Below, piece by piece: positions 1 through 6,378 of a stretch of DNA of 8,875 nucleotides (position 1 is its first letter; the number at the start of each line of letters is the position of its first letter). The stretch is from an uncultured Prevotellaceae bacterium (GTDB lineage: Bacteria; Bacteroidota; Bacteroidia; Bacteroidales; Bacteroidaceae), in NCBI GenBank assembly GCA_945827465.1, contig CALZOH010000136.1, positions 1-8,875 of the forward strand. The letters run 5' to 3'. Both the position numbers and the translations under genes were made by a program. The notes under the pieces are model-generated. The model was not told where the DNA came from, made no database searches, and saw only the letters and a list, made by a program, of their open reading frames with translations.

Positions 1-88
1 AGTGTAATTTTACAACAGCGTACTCCTGACAAGAGTAGACCAAGAGTAATTTTACACCAGCTTCACTCCTGACAAGAGTGGACCAAGA
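1..88. repeat. Tandem repeat, two units of 42 and 43 nt
   Basis: Two adjacent units are visible, 4-45 and 46-88. They align with three mismatches and one single-base indel. Each unit begins with GTAATTTTAC, itself a short dyad, and contains ACTCCTGACAAGAGT, an imperfect 15-nt palindrome centred on its eighth base. The unit lengths differ by one, so the array does not keep a reading frame and is unlikely to be coding. The array starts at the window edge and may continue to the left. It lies downstream of the gldH stop codon. The palindromes could form small hairpins in the read-through transcript, but no T-tract follows them, so I do not call them terminators. The function is unknown. Confidence 0.85.
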
Positions 89-210
89 ACTACTTGACTC
101 TTCCTTCTCTCGACACGCAAGAGAGGCTTAGCATACTTTTATCCTAAAAAGGGTTGGGTTGGACTAATCACTGATTGGGGTGATGATATCAATGTAACCG
201 GCCTTAGCGA
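89..210. other. Intergenic region downstream of gldH, no gene
   Basis: No supported coding frame is seen here. A short inverted repeat, CTCTC at 108-112 and GAGAG at 121-125, encloses the sequence between them and may be a decayed relative of the palindrome in the adjacent repeat array. Read on the minus strand after gldH, a run of five T (146-150) is present, but no convincing stem precedes it. Where transcription of the gldH cluster ends therefore cannot be placed from sequence. Confidence 0.5.
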
Positions 211-681
211 TTAGTCATCGTTTTTGCGGATTCGGATTCCCACCTCAGAAATACCGGGGAGCATGTCGCGCCGCATGATGTGACGCACGGTGATGGTACC
301 GATCTGTCCCTTGCGCAGCAATCTGTTGGTGACGAAGTGCTCGGATTGAAAGAAGCTGACTCCTTTGCCGGTGGGATTTCCCTTGCTGTCGATGATTTCA
401 CATACTACGGTGTCGCGCGTTGTGCGTACTTCGTCTTGCCAATGCTGTTCCACCAGGAGCCAAAGTGTCTGGAAGGGATAGCGGAAGGTGGTTCGCAGGC
501 ATACTTCAAAGGTATAGTTGCCCGAAGCACCGACGGTGTCGGTCTGAAAGGTCTGTACCCTTCCCTGATCCCATCCTTCCACCAAGGTGTGATGGTATTC
601 ATAACACAGCGGACGTTGTTGGTGACAAGCAGCAAGGAGCAGCAGCGTCGTTAGGAACAGTCCGAGCCGGCTTAAATTCAT
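211..681 (-). CDS. gldH: GldH-family gliding motility lipoprotein
   Basis: This 156-residue protein is a predicted lipoprotein. It has a short N-terminus with Arg5, a hydrophobic run and the lipobox LAAC (16-19), with Cys19 the predicted lipidated residue. Length and the C-terminal half fit GldH: a segment around residues 99-116 contains GNPTGKG and FQSEHF, followed by a conserved-looking MRRDMLPGISEVG stretch near 136-148. In Flavobacterium johnsoniae GldH is needed for gliding and is linked to the type IX secretion/gliding machinery. Homologs are widespread in non-gliding Bacteroidales, where the role is poorly defined. The start codon overlaps the ricT stop in an ATGA (681-678), which indicates translational coupling and supports this start. 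It is the last gene of the cluster. Family assignment is from recognised sequence pattern and gene order; a role in type IX secretion here is inference. Confidence 0.85.
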   Translation of the reverse strand: MNLSRLGLFLTTLLLLAACHQQRPLCYEYHHTLVEGWDQGRVQTFQTDTVGASGNYTFEVCLRTTFRYPFQTLWLLVEQHWQDEVRTTRDTVVCEIIDSKGNPTGKGVSFFQSEHFVTNRLLRKGQIGTITVRHIMRRDMLPGISEVGIRIRKNDD

Positions 682-2072
682 GATTCGGCAGTGTCTGTCT
701 TGGCTTCGTTTGCGTTGGGAGCAGCACCGCGGCCTCCCGGCTTGCGTCCGTGACGGCGACGATTGTTGCCCTCGCGGGGTGTGCGTTCGCCTCCCTCGTC
801 GGCAGAAGATGTCTGTTCCTGACGCGAGTCATTGCCACCGGGCCTTCTGCGATTGCGGTTGCGGTCGCGTCGAGGATTGCCCTGACGATTGTCAGCATTG
901 CTGCCTCCCTCATCGGTTGCTTCGGCCTGATTGCCGCCTTCCAAGGCTTGTTCGGGCGCCGATTCTTCGCCACTGGGAGCAGCGCCGCCTTTTTTGCGCT
1001 TCTTCTTGCGCTTACGTTTGTCAAAGCGGGTCAAGCTTTCCTGCGTGGCAAGGTCCATTTTTCCATTGTCCAACGCACTGATATCTTCCGAATTTAAGTC
1101 GGCGGGCTTCTCACCGTTCTGGTTCATCCTGATAATGTCGAAAACACGCTCAATGGGAACGATGGTATAGTTTTCTACCAAGTGTTTATCGGTTGAAAAG
1201 CCGAGCGTACCTGCCAAGACGTCGGTCTTGACCAGATAATAGACGCCCTTTTGAGTTTCGATCACGGTATCAGAGGGTGGCATCTTGGCCGCAGCCTCTG
1301 TGTAGACGCTGATTTCATAATTCAAGCAGCATTTCAGCTTGGCACACTGCCCGGCGAGTTTCTGCGGATTGAGCGAAACGTCTTGACAGCGGGCGGAGTT
1401 GATCGACACGGTCACGAAGTTTTTCATCCACGTGGCGCAACACAATTCGCGACCGCAGGGACCGATTCCACCAATGCGACCGGCCTCTTGGCGGGCACCG
1501 ATTTGCTTCATCTCGATTCTTACCTTGAATTCCTCGGCCAATACCTTGATGAGTTTTCTGAAGTCGACGCGCTGGTCGGCGATGTAATAGAAAATGGCCT
1601 TGTTGCCATCGCCTTGATACTCCACGTCGCCGATTTTCATCTCGAGTTGAAGTTCCTTGGCAATTTGGCGCGAGCGAATCATCGTGGAGTGTTCGCGTGC
1701 CTTGGCTTCTTCGTACTTCTGCATATCCAATTCGCGAGCCAATCGATATACGCGGCGAGTGCCTGTATCGGCCTTGAGACGAATCTTCTTCATCTGTAAC
1801 TTCACGAGCGGACCGGTCATGGTTACCACTCCGATGTCGTGACCCGGTACTGACTCCACAGCAACTATATCGCCCTTCTGCAGCGGCAGGTGGTTACTGT
1901 TGATATAATAATCCTTGCGTGTATTTTTAAACTGCACCTCCACCAAATCGGTCAGAGCGTCCACTCCGGGTATGTCGGCCAACCAGTTGTAACTGTTGAG
2001 TTGCTTATCCTGACGTCCGCATCCGCGGGCACTTAATCCACGCTGGTTGCTATTTAAAAGAAATTCATCCAT
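678..2072 (-). CDS. ricT: RicT/PSP1-domain protein (YaaT-like) with long basic tail
   Basis: This 464-residue cytoplasmic protein belongs to the PSP1/RicT family. In Bacillus subtilis, RicT (YaaT) works with RicA and RicF in an Fe-S-containing complex that promotes RNase Y-dependent RNA processing and affects sporulation and competence. Residues about 30-315 are the conserved core. It includes two matching cysteine motifs, GPCGRELCC (Cys206, Cys211, Cys212) and GQCAKLKCC (Cys243, Cys248, Cys249), plus Cys229; these are the likely cluster ligands. The N-terminal ARGCGRQ segment (Cys18) also looks like the Bacteroidota form. From about residue 350 the protein changes to a low-complexity tail of about 115 residues. 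The tail opens with a Lys/Arg run (352-361) and continues rich in Gly, Asn, Arg, Glu and Ser. The gene starts 20 nt after holB and its TGA overlaps the gldH ATG. No RicA or RicF is encoded in the window, so the partner and target in this organism are unknown. Confidence 0.88.
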   Translation of the reverse strand: MDEFLLNSNQRGLSARGCGRQDKQLNSYNWLADIPGVDALTDLVEVQFKNTRKDYYINSNHLPLQKGDIVAVESVPGHDIGVVTMTGPLVKLQMKKIRLKADTGTRRVYRLARELDMQKYEEAKAREHSTMIRSRQIAKELQLEMKIGDVEYQGDGNKAIFYYIADQRVDFRKLIKVLAEEFKVRIEMKQIGARQEAGRIGGIGPCGRELCCATWMKNFVTVSINSARCQDVSLNPQKLAGQCAKLKCCLNYEISVYTEAAAKMPPSDTVIETQKGVYYLVKTDVLAGTLGFSTDKHLVENYTIVPIERVFDIIRMNQNGEKPADLNSEDISALDNGKMDLATQESLTRFDKRKRKKKRKKGGAAPSGEESAPEQALEGGNQAEATDEGGSNADNRQGNPRRDRNRNRRRPGGNDSRQEQTSSADEGGERTPREGNNRRRHGRKPGGRGAAPNANEAKTDTAES

Positions 2073-2092
2073 ACTTTTCGGTTGTAGTTGTT

Positions 2093-3211
2093 TTATTTCC
2101 TGAGCAGAATGGTGATGCGAAGGGCCGCATCGAAAAACACTGTGCGGGCGTTTACATTTTGCTCGATATCTTTTTGCACGTGTCCCAATTCTTCCATGAA
2201 ACCTACCACATTTCGCTCGTTGATAAACTTGGCGAACTTCAAAGCAAAGGCAGCTTCGCGATCGTTCATATAGTTGAGCTCGGGGCGACGGAAGTTGTAG
2301 ACAAAATTTTCACGTATCATATTCTGGGCATAACCCAAAAACATTTTCTGGCGTTCGCGGTTCCAGGCCGATATTTTGTCGGTCCAGCGCTGCAGGCCCA
2401 TCACGTCGCGCGCATAGGCCATTCGCATGAGTGCAACAAACTGTTCAAAGAACTCATCTGTGGCATTGTCAATCTGAATATATCTCAATGCGGCCAGATA
2501 ACTGCCTCCGGCAATGCGGGCCACCTGTCGTGCCGTCGAAGCGTCGAGTCCGTTGCGGCTTTCAAGGGCTTCTGCCACCTCTGCGTCAGACAAGCGAAAC
2601 ATTTCGACCTGCTGTGTGCGGCTCAGGATGGTAGGAAGAATCTGGTCGGGATGGTCCGACACGAGTATGGCCACAGTCTTGGGCGTGGGTTCCTCCAGAA
2701 ACTTCAGCAGGTTGTTGGCCGCGCTCGACGTCATGCGCTCCGGCAGCCACATCACCAATACCTTATAGCCTCCTTCGTACGAGGTGACCATCATTTGGTT
2801 GAGGATGTTGTCGCCTTCAGCGTCGGGAATGATGGGCGATTTGGCTTCCGAACTGATTTGGTCTATCCAGTCCGACAAACCGAAGTAGGCTCCCTGCTGC
2901 AACATGCGGCTCCACTCTTCCAGATAGTCGTTACACGTGGTCGACTCACTCTTTCGGATGACGGGGAAGGAGAAGTGCAGGTCGGGATGACCTAATTTTT
3001 TCACCCGACGACAAGCCGGACAAACGCCGCAGGCGTCTTCGTCACCGGGTTGACGACACAAGAGGTAATCGGCCAACGACCATGCCATGGCCAATTTGCC
3101 ACAACCTTCGGGACCGCTCAGCAAAAGGGCATGCGGACCGCGCCCTTCGCGGTACTGGCGAATCAGGCGGTTTTTGACAATGGACTGACCGATAACTTCC
3201 TTAAACAGCAT
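2093..3211 (-). CDS. holB: DNA polymerase III delta-prime subunit
   Basis: This 372-residue clamp-loader subunit is part of the complex that loads the beta sliding clamp for chromosome replication. The AAA+ region shows a P-loop-like GPEGCGK (33-39) followed by Leu-Ala rather than the usual Ser/Thr. The zinc-binding pattern is Cys52-x8-Cys61-x2-Cys64-x2-Cys67. A degenerate Walker B region (VLVMWLPE, 151-158) runs into NNLLKFLEEP, and the sensor/arginine-finger region reads ILPTILSRTQ (191-200), where many homologs have SRC. The weak Walker motifs fit a delta-prime subunit, which does not hydrolyse ATP in the well-studied E. coli complex, rather than tau/gamma (DnaX). The gene begins 6 nt after the metF stop and is followed 20 nt later by ricT, so it is almost certainly co-transcribed with both. 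The holB-ricT-gldH order is typical of Bacteroidales. Confidence 0.92.
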   Translation of the reverse strand: MLFKEVIGQSIVKNRLIRQYREGRGPHALLLSGPEGCGKLAMAWSLADYLLCRQPGDEDACGVCPACRRVKKLGHPDLHFSFPVIRKSESTTCNDYLEEWSRMLQQGAYFGLSDWIDQISSEAKSPIIPDAEGDNILNQMMVTSYEGGYKVLVMWLPERMTSSAANNLLKFLEEPTPKTVAILVSDHPDQILPTILSRTQQVEMFRLSDAEVAEALESRNGLDASTARQVARIAGGSYLAALRYIQIDNATDEFFEQFVALMRMAYARDVMGLQRWTDKISAWNRERQKMFLGYAQNMIRENFVYNFRRPELNYMNDREAAFALKFAKFINERNVVGFMEELGHVQKDIEQNVNARTVFFDAALRITILLRK

Positions 3212-3217
3212 GGACCA

Positions 3218-4159
3218 TCAAAATACTTTTTCAGCTACTGCGGCTACACTCTTGGCCTGACTGGTGGTGTAGAAGTGCAGACCGGGCACACCGTGATTGA
3301 TCAGGTCACGACATTGACCCACGGCCCAATCTACGCCTACTTCAAACTGTTCTTCTTTGGTCTTGGCGGCCATCATGCGGTTGGTGAGTTCCTCCGGAAG
3401 GTCGCAATGGAAGCTGCGCGGAATGCTCACCAATTGTTTTTGGTTGGTGATGGGCTTGATACCCGGAATGATGGGGATCTGGATGCCTAAACCGCGCACT
3501 TTCTCTACAAAGTCATAATATTTCCGGTTGTCGAAGAACATCTGCGTCACGGCATAATCGGCGCCTAATTCCACCTTGCGCTGCAACCAGGCAATATCTG
3601 AAGCCAAATTGGGCGATTCGTCGTGCTTCTCAGGGTAACAGGCCACGCCATAACTGAACCGGCTGCCGGGAGAAGGTATCGGTGAACCGTTCATAAAGTA
3701 TCCTTCGTTGAAGCGGTTGACTTGTTGCTGCAAATCGGTGGTATGTTCGTGCGAAGTGACGGCATTGCTGCCCGTTGTGGTCCTGTCGCCGCGCAGCAGC
3801 AAGAGGTTCTGAATCTTCAGAAACTGAAGGTCAAGCAATACGTACTCGGTTTCTTCCTTGGTAAAGCCCTGACAGAGGATGTGGGGCACCACGGGAATAT
3901 TGTATTTATACTGCAGGGCAGCGGCCACTGCCACCGTTCCGGGCCGACGTCTCACCATCTCCATTTGCATCAGTCCGTCTGCCCGGGGGGTATAGACGGG
4001 CTCGCTGTGGTGGGTCGTTATGTTGATATAGGCGGGCGAGTATTCCATGAGGGTTTCCACGGTTTGTTCGAGTCCCTCGATGCCTTCTCCCTTCTTGGGT
4101 GGTAACACTTCAAAGGAAAAAGTGGTGTCCTTGCCCTGAATCAAATCAGTTATTTTCAT
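3218..4159 (-). CDS. metF: Methylenetetrahydrofolate reductase
   Basis: This 313-residue cytoplasmic flavoenzyme reduces 5,10-methylene-THF to 5-methyl-THF, the methyl donor for methionine synthesis. It is close in length to E. coli MetF and forms a single TIM-barrel domain. Recognisable family segments are FSFEVLPPK (14-22), with Glu17 at the position of the catalytic glutamate; the flavin/folate segment LLLLRGD ending at Asp125; ACYPEKHDESPN (173-184); and GADYAVTQMFFD (199-210), with Gln206 in the folate-binding position. It is the first gene of the metF-holB-ricT-gldH cluster and has its own candidate promoter (-7 box 4212-4219) and leader hairpin. No methionine-pathway neighbour and no recognisable SAM riboswitch is visible in the short leader, so regulation by methionine is not supported by sequence. 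Confidence 0.95.
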   Translation of the reverse strand: MKITDLIQGKDTTFSFEVLPPKKGEGIEGLEQTVETLMEYSPAYINITTHHSEPVYTPRADGLMQMEMVRRRPGTVAVAAALQYKYNIPVVPHILCQGFTKEETEYVLLDLQFLKIQNLLLLRGDRTTTGSNAVTSHEHTTDLQQQVNRFNEGYFMNGSPIPSPGSRFSYGVACYPEKHDESPNLASDIAWLQRKVELGADYAVTQMFFDNRKYYDFVEKVRGLGIQIPIIPGIKPITNQKQLVSIPRSFHCDLPEELTNRMMAAKTKEEQFEVGVDWAVGQCRDLINHGVPGLHFYTTSQAKSVAAVAEKVF

Positions 4160-4177
4160 CTTTTATGTTACGGTTAT

Positions 4178-4204
4178 GAGGAGTCAGTCGGTTGTCGGCT
4201 CCTC
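4178..4204 (-). promoter_or_regulatory. Hairpin in the metF leader
   Basis: An 8-bp inverted repeat (arms 4178-4185 and 4197-4204; one G-T pair when read as the plus strand, an A-C mismatch when read as the minus strand) encloses an 11-nt loop. Its right arm starts 7 nt after the candidate -7 box, so it would lie at or very near the transcript 5' end and end about 18 nt before the metF start. No T-run follows on the minus strand, which argues against an intrinsic terminator. It could be an mRNA-stabilising 5' stem, a translational control element, or a DNA operator. Confidence 0.55.
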
Positions 4205-4211
4205 GAAGTCG

Positions 4212-4219
4212 CAAAGTTA
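4212..4219 (-). promoter_or_regulatory. Candidate Bacteroidota -7 box for metF operon
   Basis: On the minus strand this reads TAACTTTG, an exact match to the Bacteroidota sigma-ABfr -7 consensus TAnnTTTG. It is followed by CGAC, and the expected start site is near 4205, giving a leader of roughly 46 nt. I could not find a good TTG -33 element at the usual 19-21 nt spacing, so only half of the promoter is supported. Its presence suggests metF-holB-ricT-gldH is transcribed separately from the GH97 genes. Confidence 0.6.
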
Positions 4220-4285
4220 CGTAAAATTAGCGATACCTGCTCTTGCCGTCGGGGATTATTCGAGGTGTGCCAACCGCTGCTATCT

Positions 4286-6292
4286 TCAGAATTTCAGCGT
4301 AAAACCACCGCCGGGAGCCATTTTGACCCGCAGCTTTCCGTCGGCCGGAATGTCGATGGTCAGATGTTCGTAGTCCTGAGCTATTTTTTCAGCGTTCGGA
4401 CCGTCGCGGAACACCTCAGCCTTATGTCCGCCTGCACCAATCACGCTCAAGTCGAGCTCTATCTCGCGAGGCGTCCAGTTGGTCAATGCGCCCACATACC
4501 ATTGCGAGCCCTTGCGACGGGCCACGGCTACATATTCACCCACTTTTCCGCACAAGGGTACGGTTTCGTCCCAACAAGTGGGCACGTGGGAGATGAATCG
4601 CGTGCAGGCTTCATTCTGATCGTAATGCGTAGGACTGTCACACAGCATGCTCAGCGGCGACATCAACACGGTGTAAAGGGCCAACTGATGGGTACGCGTG
4701 CCCTGGCTCATGGGTTCGGTCCCTGATGAGCGGTAAGACGAACGGGTTCCATTGAGCATGGCGCCCTGGGTGTAGTCCATCGGACCGGCCAGCATTCTGA
4801 CAAAGGGAATGGTGACGTCGCCGTTCATCTGGTCATATTCTTCCAACTTCGACCACTTATTAAATTCCATGCCGCAAACACCCTCGAAGTTGAGCACGTT
4901 CGGAAACATGCGATTCAATCCTGAGGGCTTAAATGTGCCATGGAAGTCGACCACGAGCCCGTATTTCGCCGCCATTTCGGCCACGCGGTAATGATAGTCG
5001 ACGGCTTTCTGGTCGTCGCGATTGATGACGTCGACCTTGAAACCCTTTGCTCCCATCGCAGCATACGTTTTGCAGACGTTTTCAAGGTCGCGGTCCAGGG
5101 CATAACTGCCTGCCCACAGGATGATGCCTACGTTTTTACTGTTGGCATAGTCGATGATGGCCTTGAGGTCAATCTCGTCTACTACCTTCAGAAGGTCGGC
5201 CGGCCCACGCACGGACCATCCGTCGTCGAGCACGACGTATTCAATACCGTAACGAGCGGCAAAATCGATGAAATAAAGGTACGTCTCGGTGTTGATGCCG
5301 GCTTTGAAGGGCACATTATACACTCCCCAGTTGTTCCACCAGTCCCATGCCACCTTACCGGGCTTAATCCAGTCGGTGTTTTCGAGTTGGCACGGCTCGG
5401 CCAGGCAGTAAACCAGGTCGTTGACCAAGAGGTCCGTGTCGGTTTCGCCTACACACATCACGCGCCAGGGAAATTGCATCTTGGCAGGACACAGGGCGAT
5501 GAAGTCGCCACGCTCTTTCACCAAGAGCTGAAGGTTGTCGTAGCCCCCTTGTTCTTCCTTGACGGGGTAACGGGCAAAATAGGTGGAGAGCGCCGTGCTG
5601 TTTTTCTCGCGATGGAGCAACATGTTGGGGTAATGTCTGACGTTGGCTTCGGTGATGCCAACCTTGAAATGGCCGGTGGGCTCTATCAGCACGGGCAGAA
5701 AGGCGAGCTTCGCCTCGTCGGAACGGGCCACTTCGGTGTGGGTATAGGTATTTTCAAAGGTATTGATGAGTTGTTCTTCGAGCGAAGTGCCTTCCTGACG
5801 CACGTAAGGGAAATAGGCGGTGGCACCGTCGGGAAAACTGAAGTCGGCCTGTTCGTTCACCACCTTCAGCTCTTCGTTCGAGAGCGAGACGAAGCGGTAG
5901 GCCGCTCCTTGGTCGAAGGCCCGCAACTGCAGACTGAACCCTTCGCGAAAGGTCAACGTCAGTTCGTTGTAGTTGTTCTCTACTTTTTCTTTTCCATAGA
6001 AGAGTGCCTTCACCGTTTCGCGCTGACTTTTGCGTTGCTGACGCAGTAGTCGGGCGTTGCGCCCCCATACTTTCCCGTCAGAGAGTTCTAAGGCGATGGT
6101 CGAAGGCTTCAGTAACACCTCATCGCCGTGTCGGAGCGACACCTGCAACTTTCCGTCGCTGTCATCGACCGACAGGCACAGCTTGCCATTGGGCGATTGG
6201 GTTTCATAGACCTTGGCCTGCGACGTGGTGACCACGAGGCATGCCGTCATCAGGACCTTCAAGAGGGTTCTCCATCTGTTTTGCTGCTTCAT
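4286..6292 (-). CDS. GH97 glycoside hydrolase, retaining alpha-galactosidase-like (copy 1)
   Basis: This 668-residue exported enzyme is predicted to cleave terminal alpha-linked galactose or glucose. A signal peptide covers about residues 1-26 (hydrophobic 10-24, likely cleavage after SQA). Cys18 in MTAC is a poor lipobox because hydrophobic residues follow it. The domain order is the GH97 one: N-terminal beta-sandwich (about 27-300), (beta/alpha)8 barrel (about 310-560), C-terminal beta domain (about 575-668). In the barrel, KGFKVD places Asp421 where BT1871 (BtGH97b) has its nucleophile. Glu476 in CGMEFNKW is exactly 55 residues later, the Asp415/Glu470 spacing I recall for BT1871. The SusB catalytic base motif (HE) is HG here (His451-Gly452). 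This supports a retaining mechanism. Differences from copy 2 include VLDDGW (354-359) in place of ILDEGW, and KVDVINRDDQ in place of KVDFIDRDDQ. The enzyme may sit in the periplasm or on the outer membrane. The exact substrate is not determined by sequence. Confidence 0.9.
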   Translation of the reverse strand: MKQQNRWRTLLKVLMTACLVVTTSQAKVYETQSPNGKLCLSVDDSDGKLQVSLRHGDEVLLKPSTIALELSDGKVWGRNARLLRQQRKSQRETVKALFYGKEKVENNYNELTLTFREGFSLQLRAFDQGAAYRFVSLSNEELKVVNEQADFSFPDGATAYFPYVRQEGTSLEEQLINTFENTYTHTEVARSDEAKLAFLPVLIEPTGHFKVGITEANVRHYPNMLLHREKNSTALSTYFARYPVKEEQGGYDNLQLLVKERGDFIALCPAKMQFPWRVMCVGETDTDLLVNDLVYCLAEPCQLENTDWIKPGKVAWDWWNNWGVYNVPFKAGINTETYLYFIDFAARYGIEYVVLDDGWSVRGPADLLKVVDEIDLKAIIDYANSKNVGIILWAGSYALDRDLENVCKTYAAMGAKGFKVDVINRDDQKAVDYHYRVAEMAAKYGLVVDFHGTFKPSGLNRMFPNVLNFEGVCGMEFNKWSKLEEYDQMNGDVTIPFVRMLAGPMDYTQGAMLNGTRSSYRSSGTEPMSQGTRTHQLALYTVLMSPLSMLCDSPTHYDQNEACTRFISHVPTCWDETVPLCGKVGEYVAVARRKGSQWYVGALTNWTPREIELDLSVIGAGGHKAEVFRDGPNAEKIAQDYEHLTIDIPADGKLRVKMAPGGGFTLKF

Positions 6293-6317
6293 TTCTCTAC
6301 ATGTTTGAAGTAAAGAA

Positions 6318-6339
6318 GTCCTCCAAATACTCGGAGGAC
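6318..6339 (-). promoter_or_regulatory. Hairpin between the two GH97 genes
   Basis: A perfect 7-bp inverted repeat, GTCCTCC (6318-6324) and GGAGGAC (6333-6339), encloses an 8-nt loop. On the minus strand it is followed by TTCTTTACTTC, which is pyrimidine-rich but not a clean T-run. It may be a weak terminator or attenuator of the upstream GH97 gene, an RNA-processing site that separates the two messages, or the 5' stem of a separate transcript of the downstream gene, which starts 25 nt further on. A TAAATTTTG sequence (6353-6345) five nucleotides upstream gives the last option some support. Confidence 0.65.
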
Positions 6340-6344
6340 CTCAC

Positions 6345-6353
6345 CAAAATTTA
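6345..6353 (-). promoter_or_regulatory. Imperfect -7-like box before GH97 copy 1
   Basis: The minus strand reads TAAATTTTG, which is the -7 consensus TAnnTTTG with one extra base between TA and TTTG. The surrounding sequence is A/T-rich, so a chance match is quite possible. It is noted because it has the same position relative to a downstream hairpin as the two better boxes before metF and GH97 copy 2. No matching -33 element was found. Confidence 0.3.
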
Positions 6354-6378
6354 TTTAATTATCAATCATGTATAAACT

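Noticed and set aside
2159..2995. 278-codon open frame on the plus strand, antisense to holB
   Set aside because: It lies wholly inside holB, whose protein has clear delta-prime motifs. The antisense frame has no recognisable domain and is a by-product of codon use.
4178..4204. Considered as an intrinsic terminator for GH97 copy 1
   Set aside because: On the minus strand the stem is followed by ATAACCGTAAC, not a T-run, and it lies downstream of a good -7 box, so a leader element fits better.
4940..6049. 369-codon open frame on the plus strand, antisense to GH97 copy 1
   Set aside because: Entirely within a well-supported GH97 gene. The translated antisense sequence has no recognisable motif. 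A similar frame opposite GH97 copy 2 (6598-7326) is explained by the homology of the two genes.
4286..6292. Naming this gene susB
   Set aside because: The inverting-type catalytic base motif of SusB (HE) is HG in both proteins, and the retaining-type Asp is present, so the SusB name would mislead.
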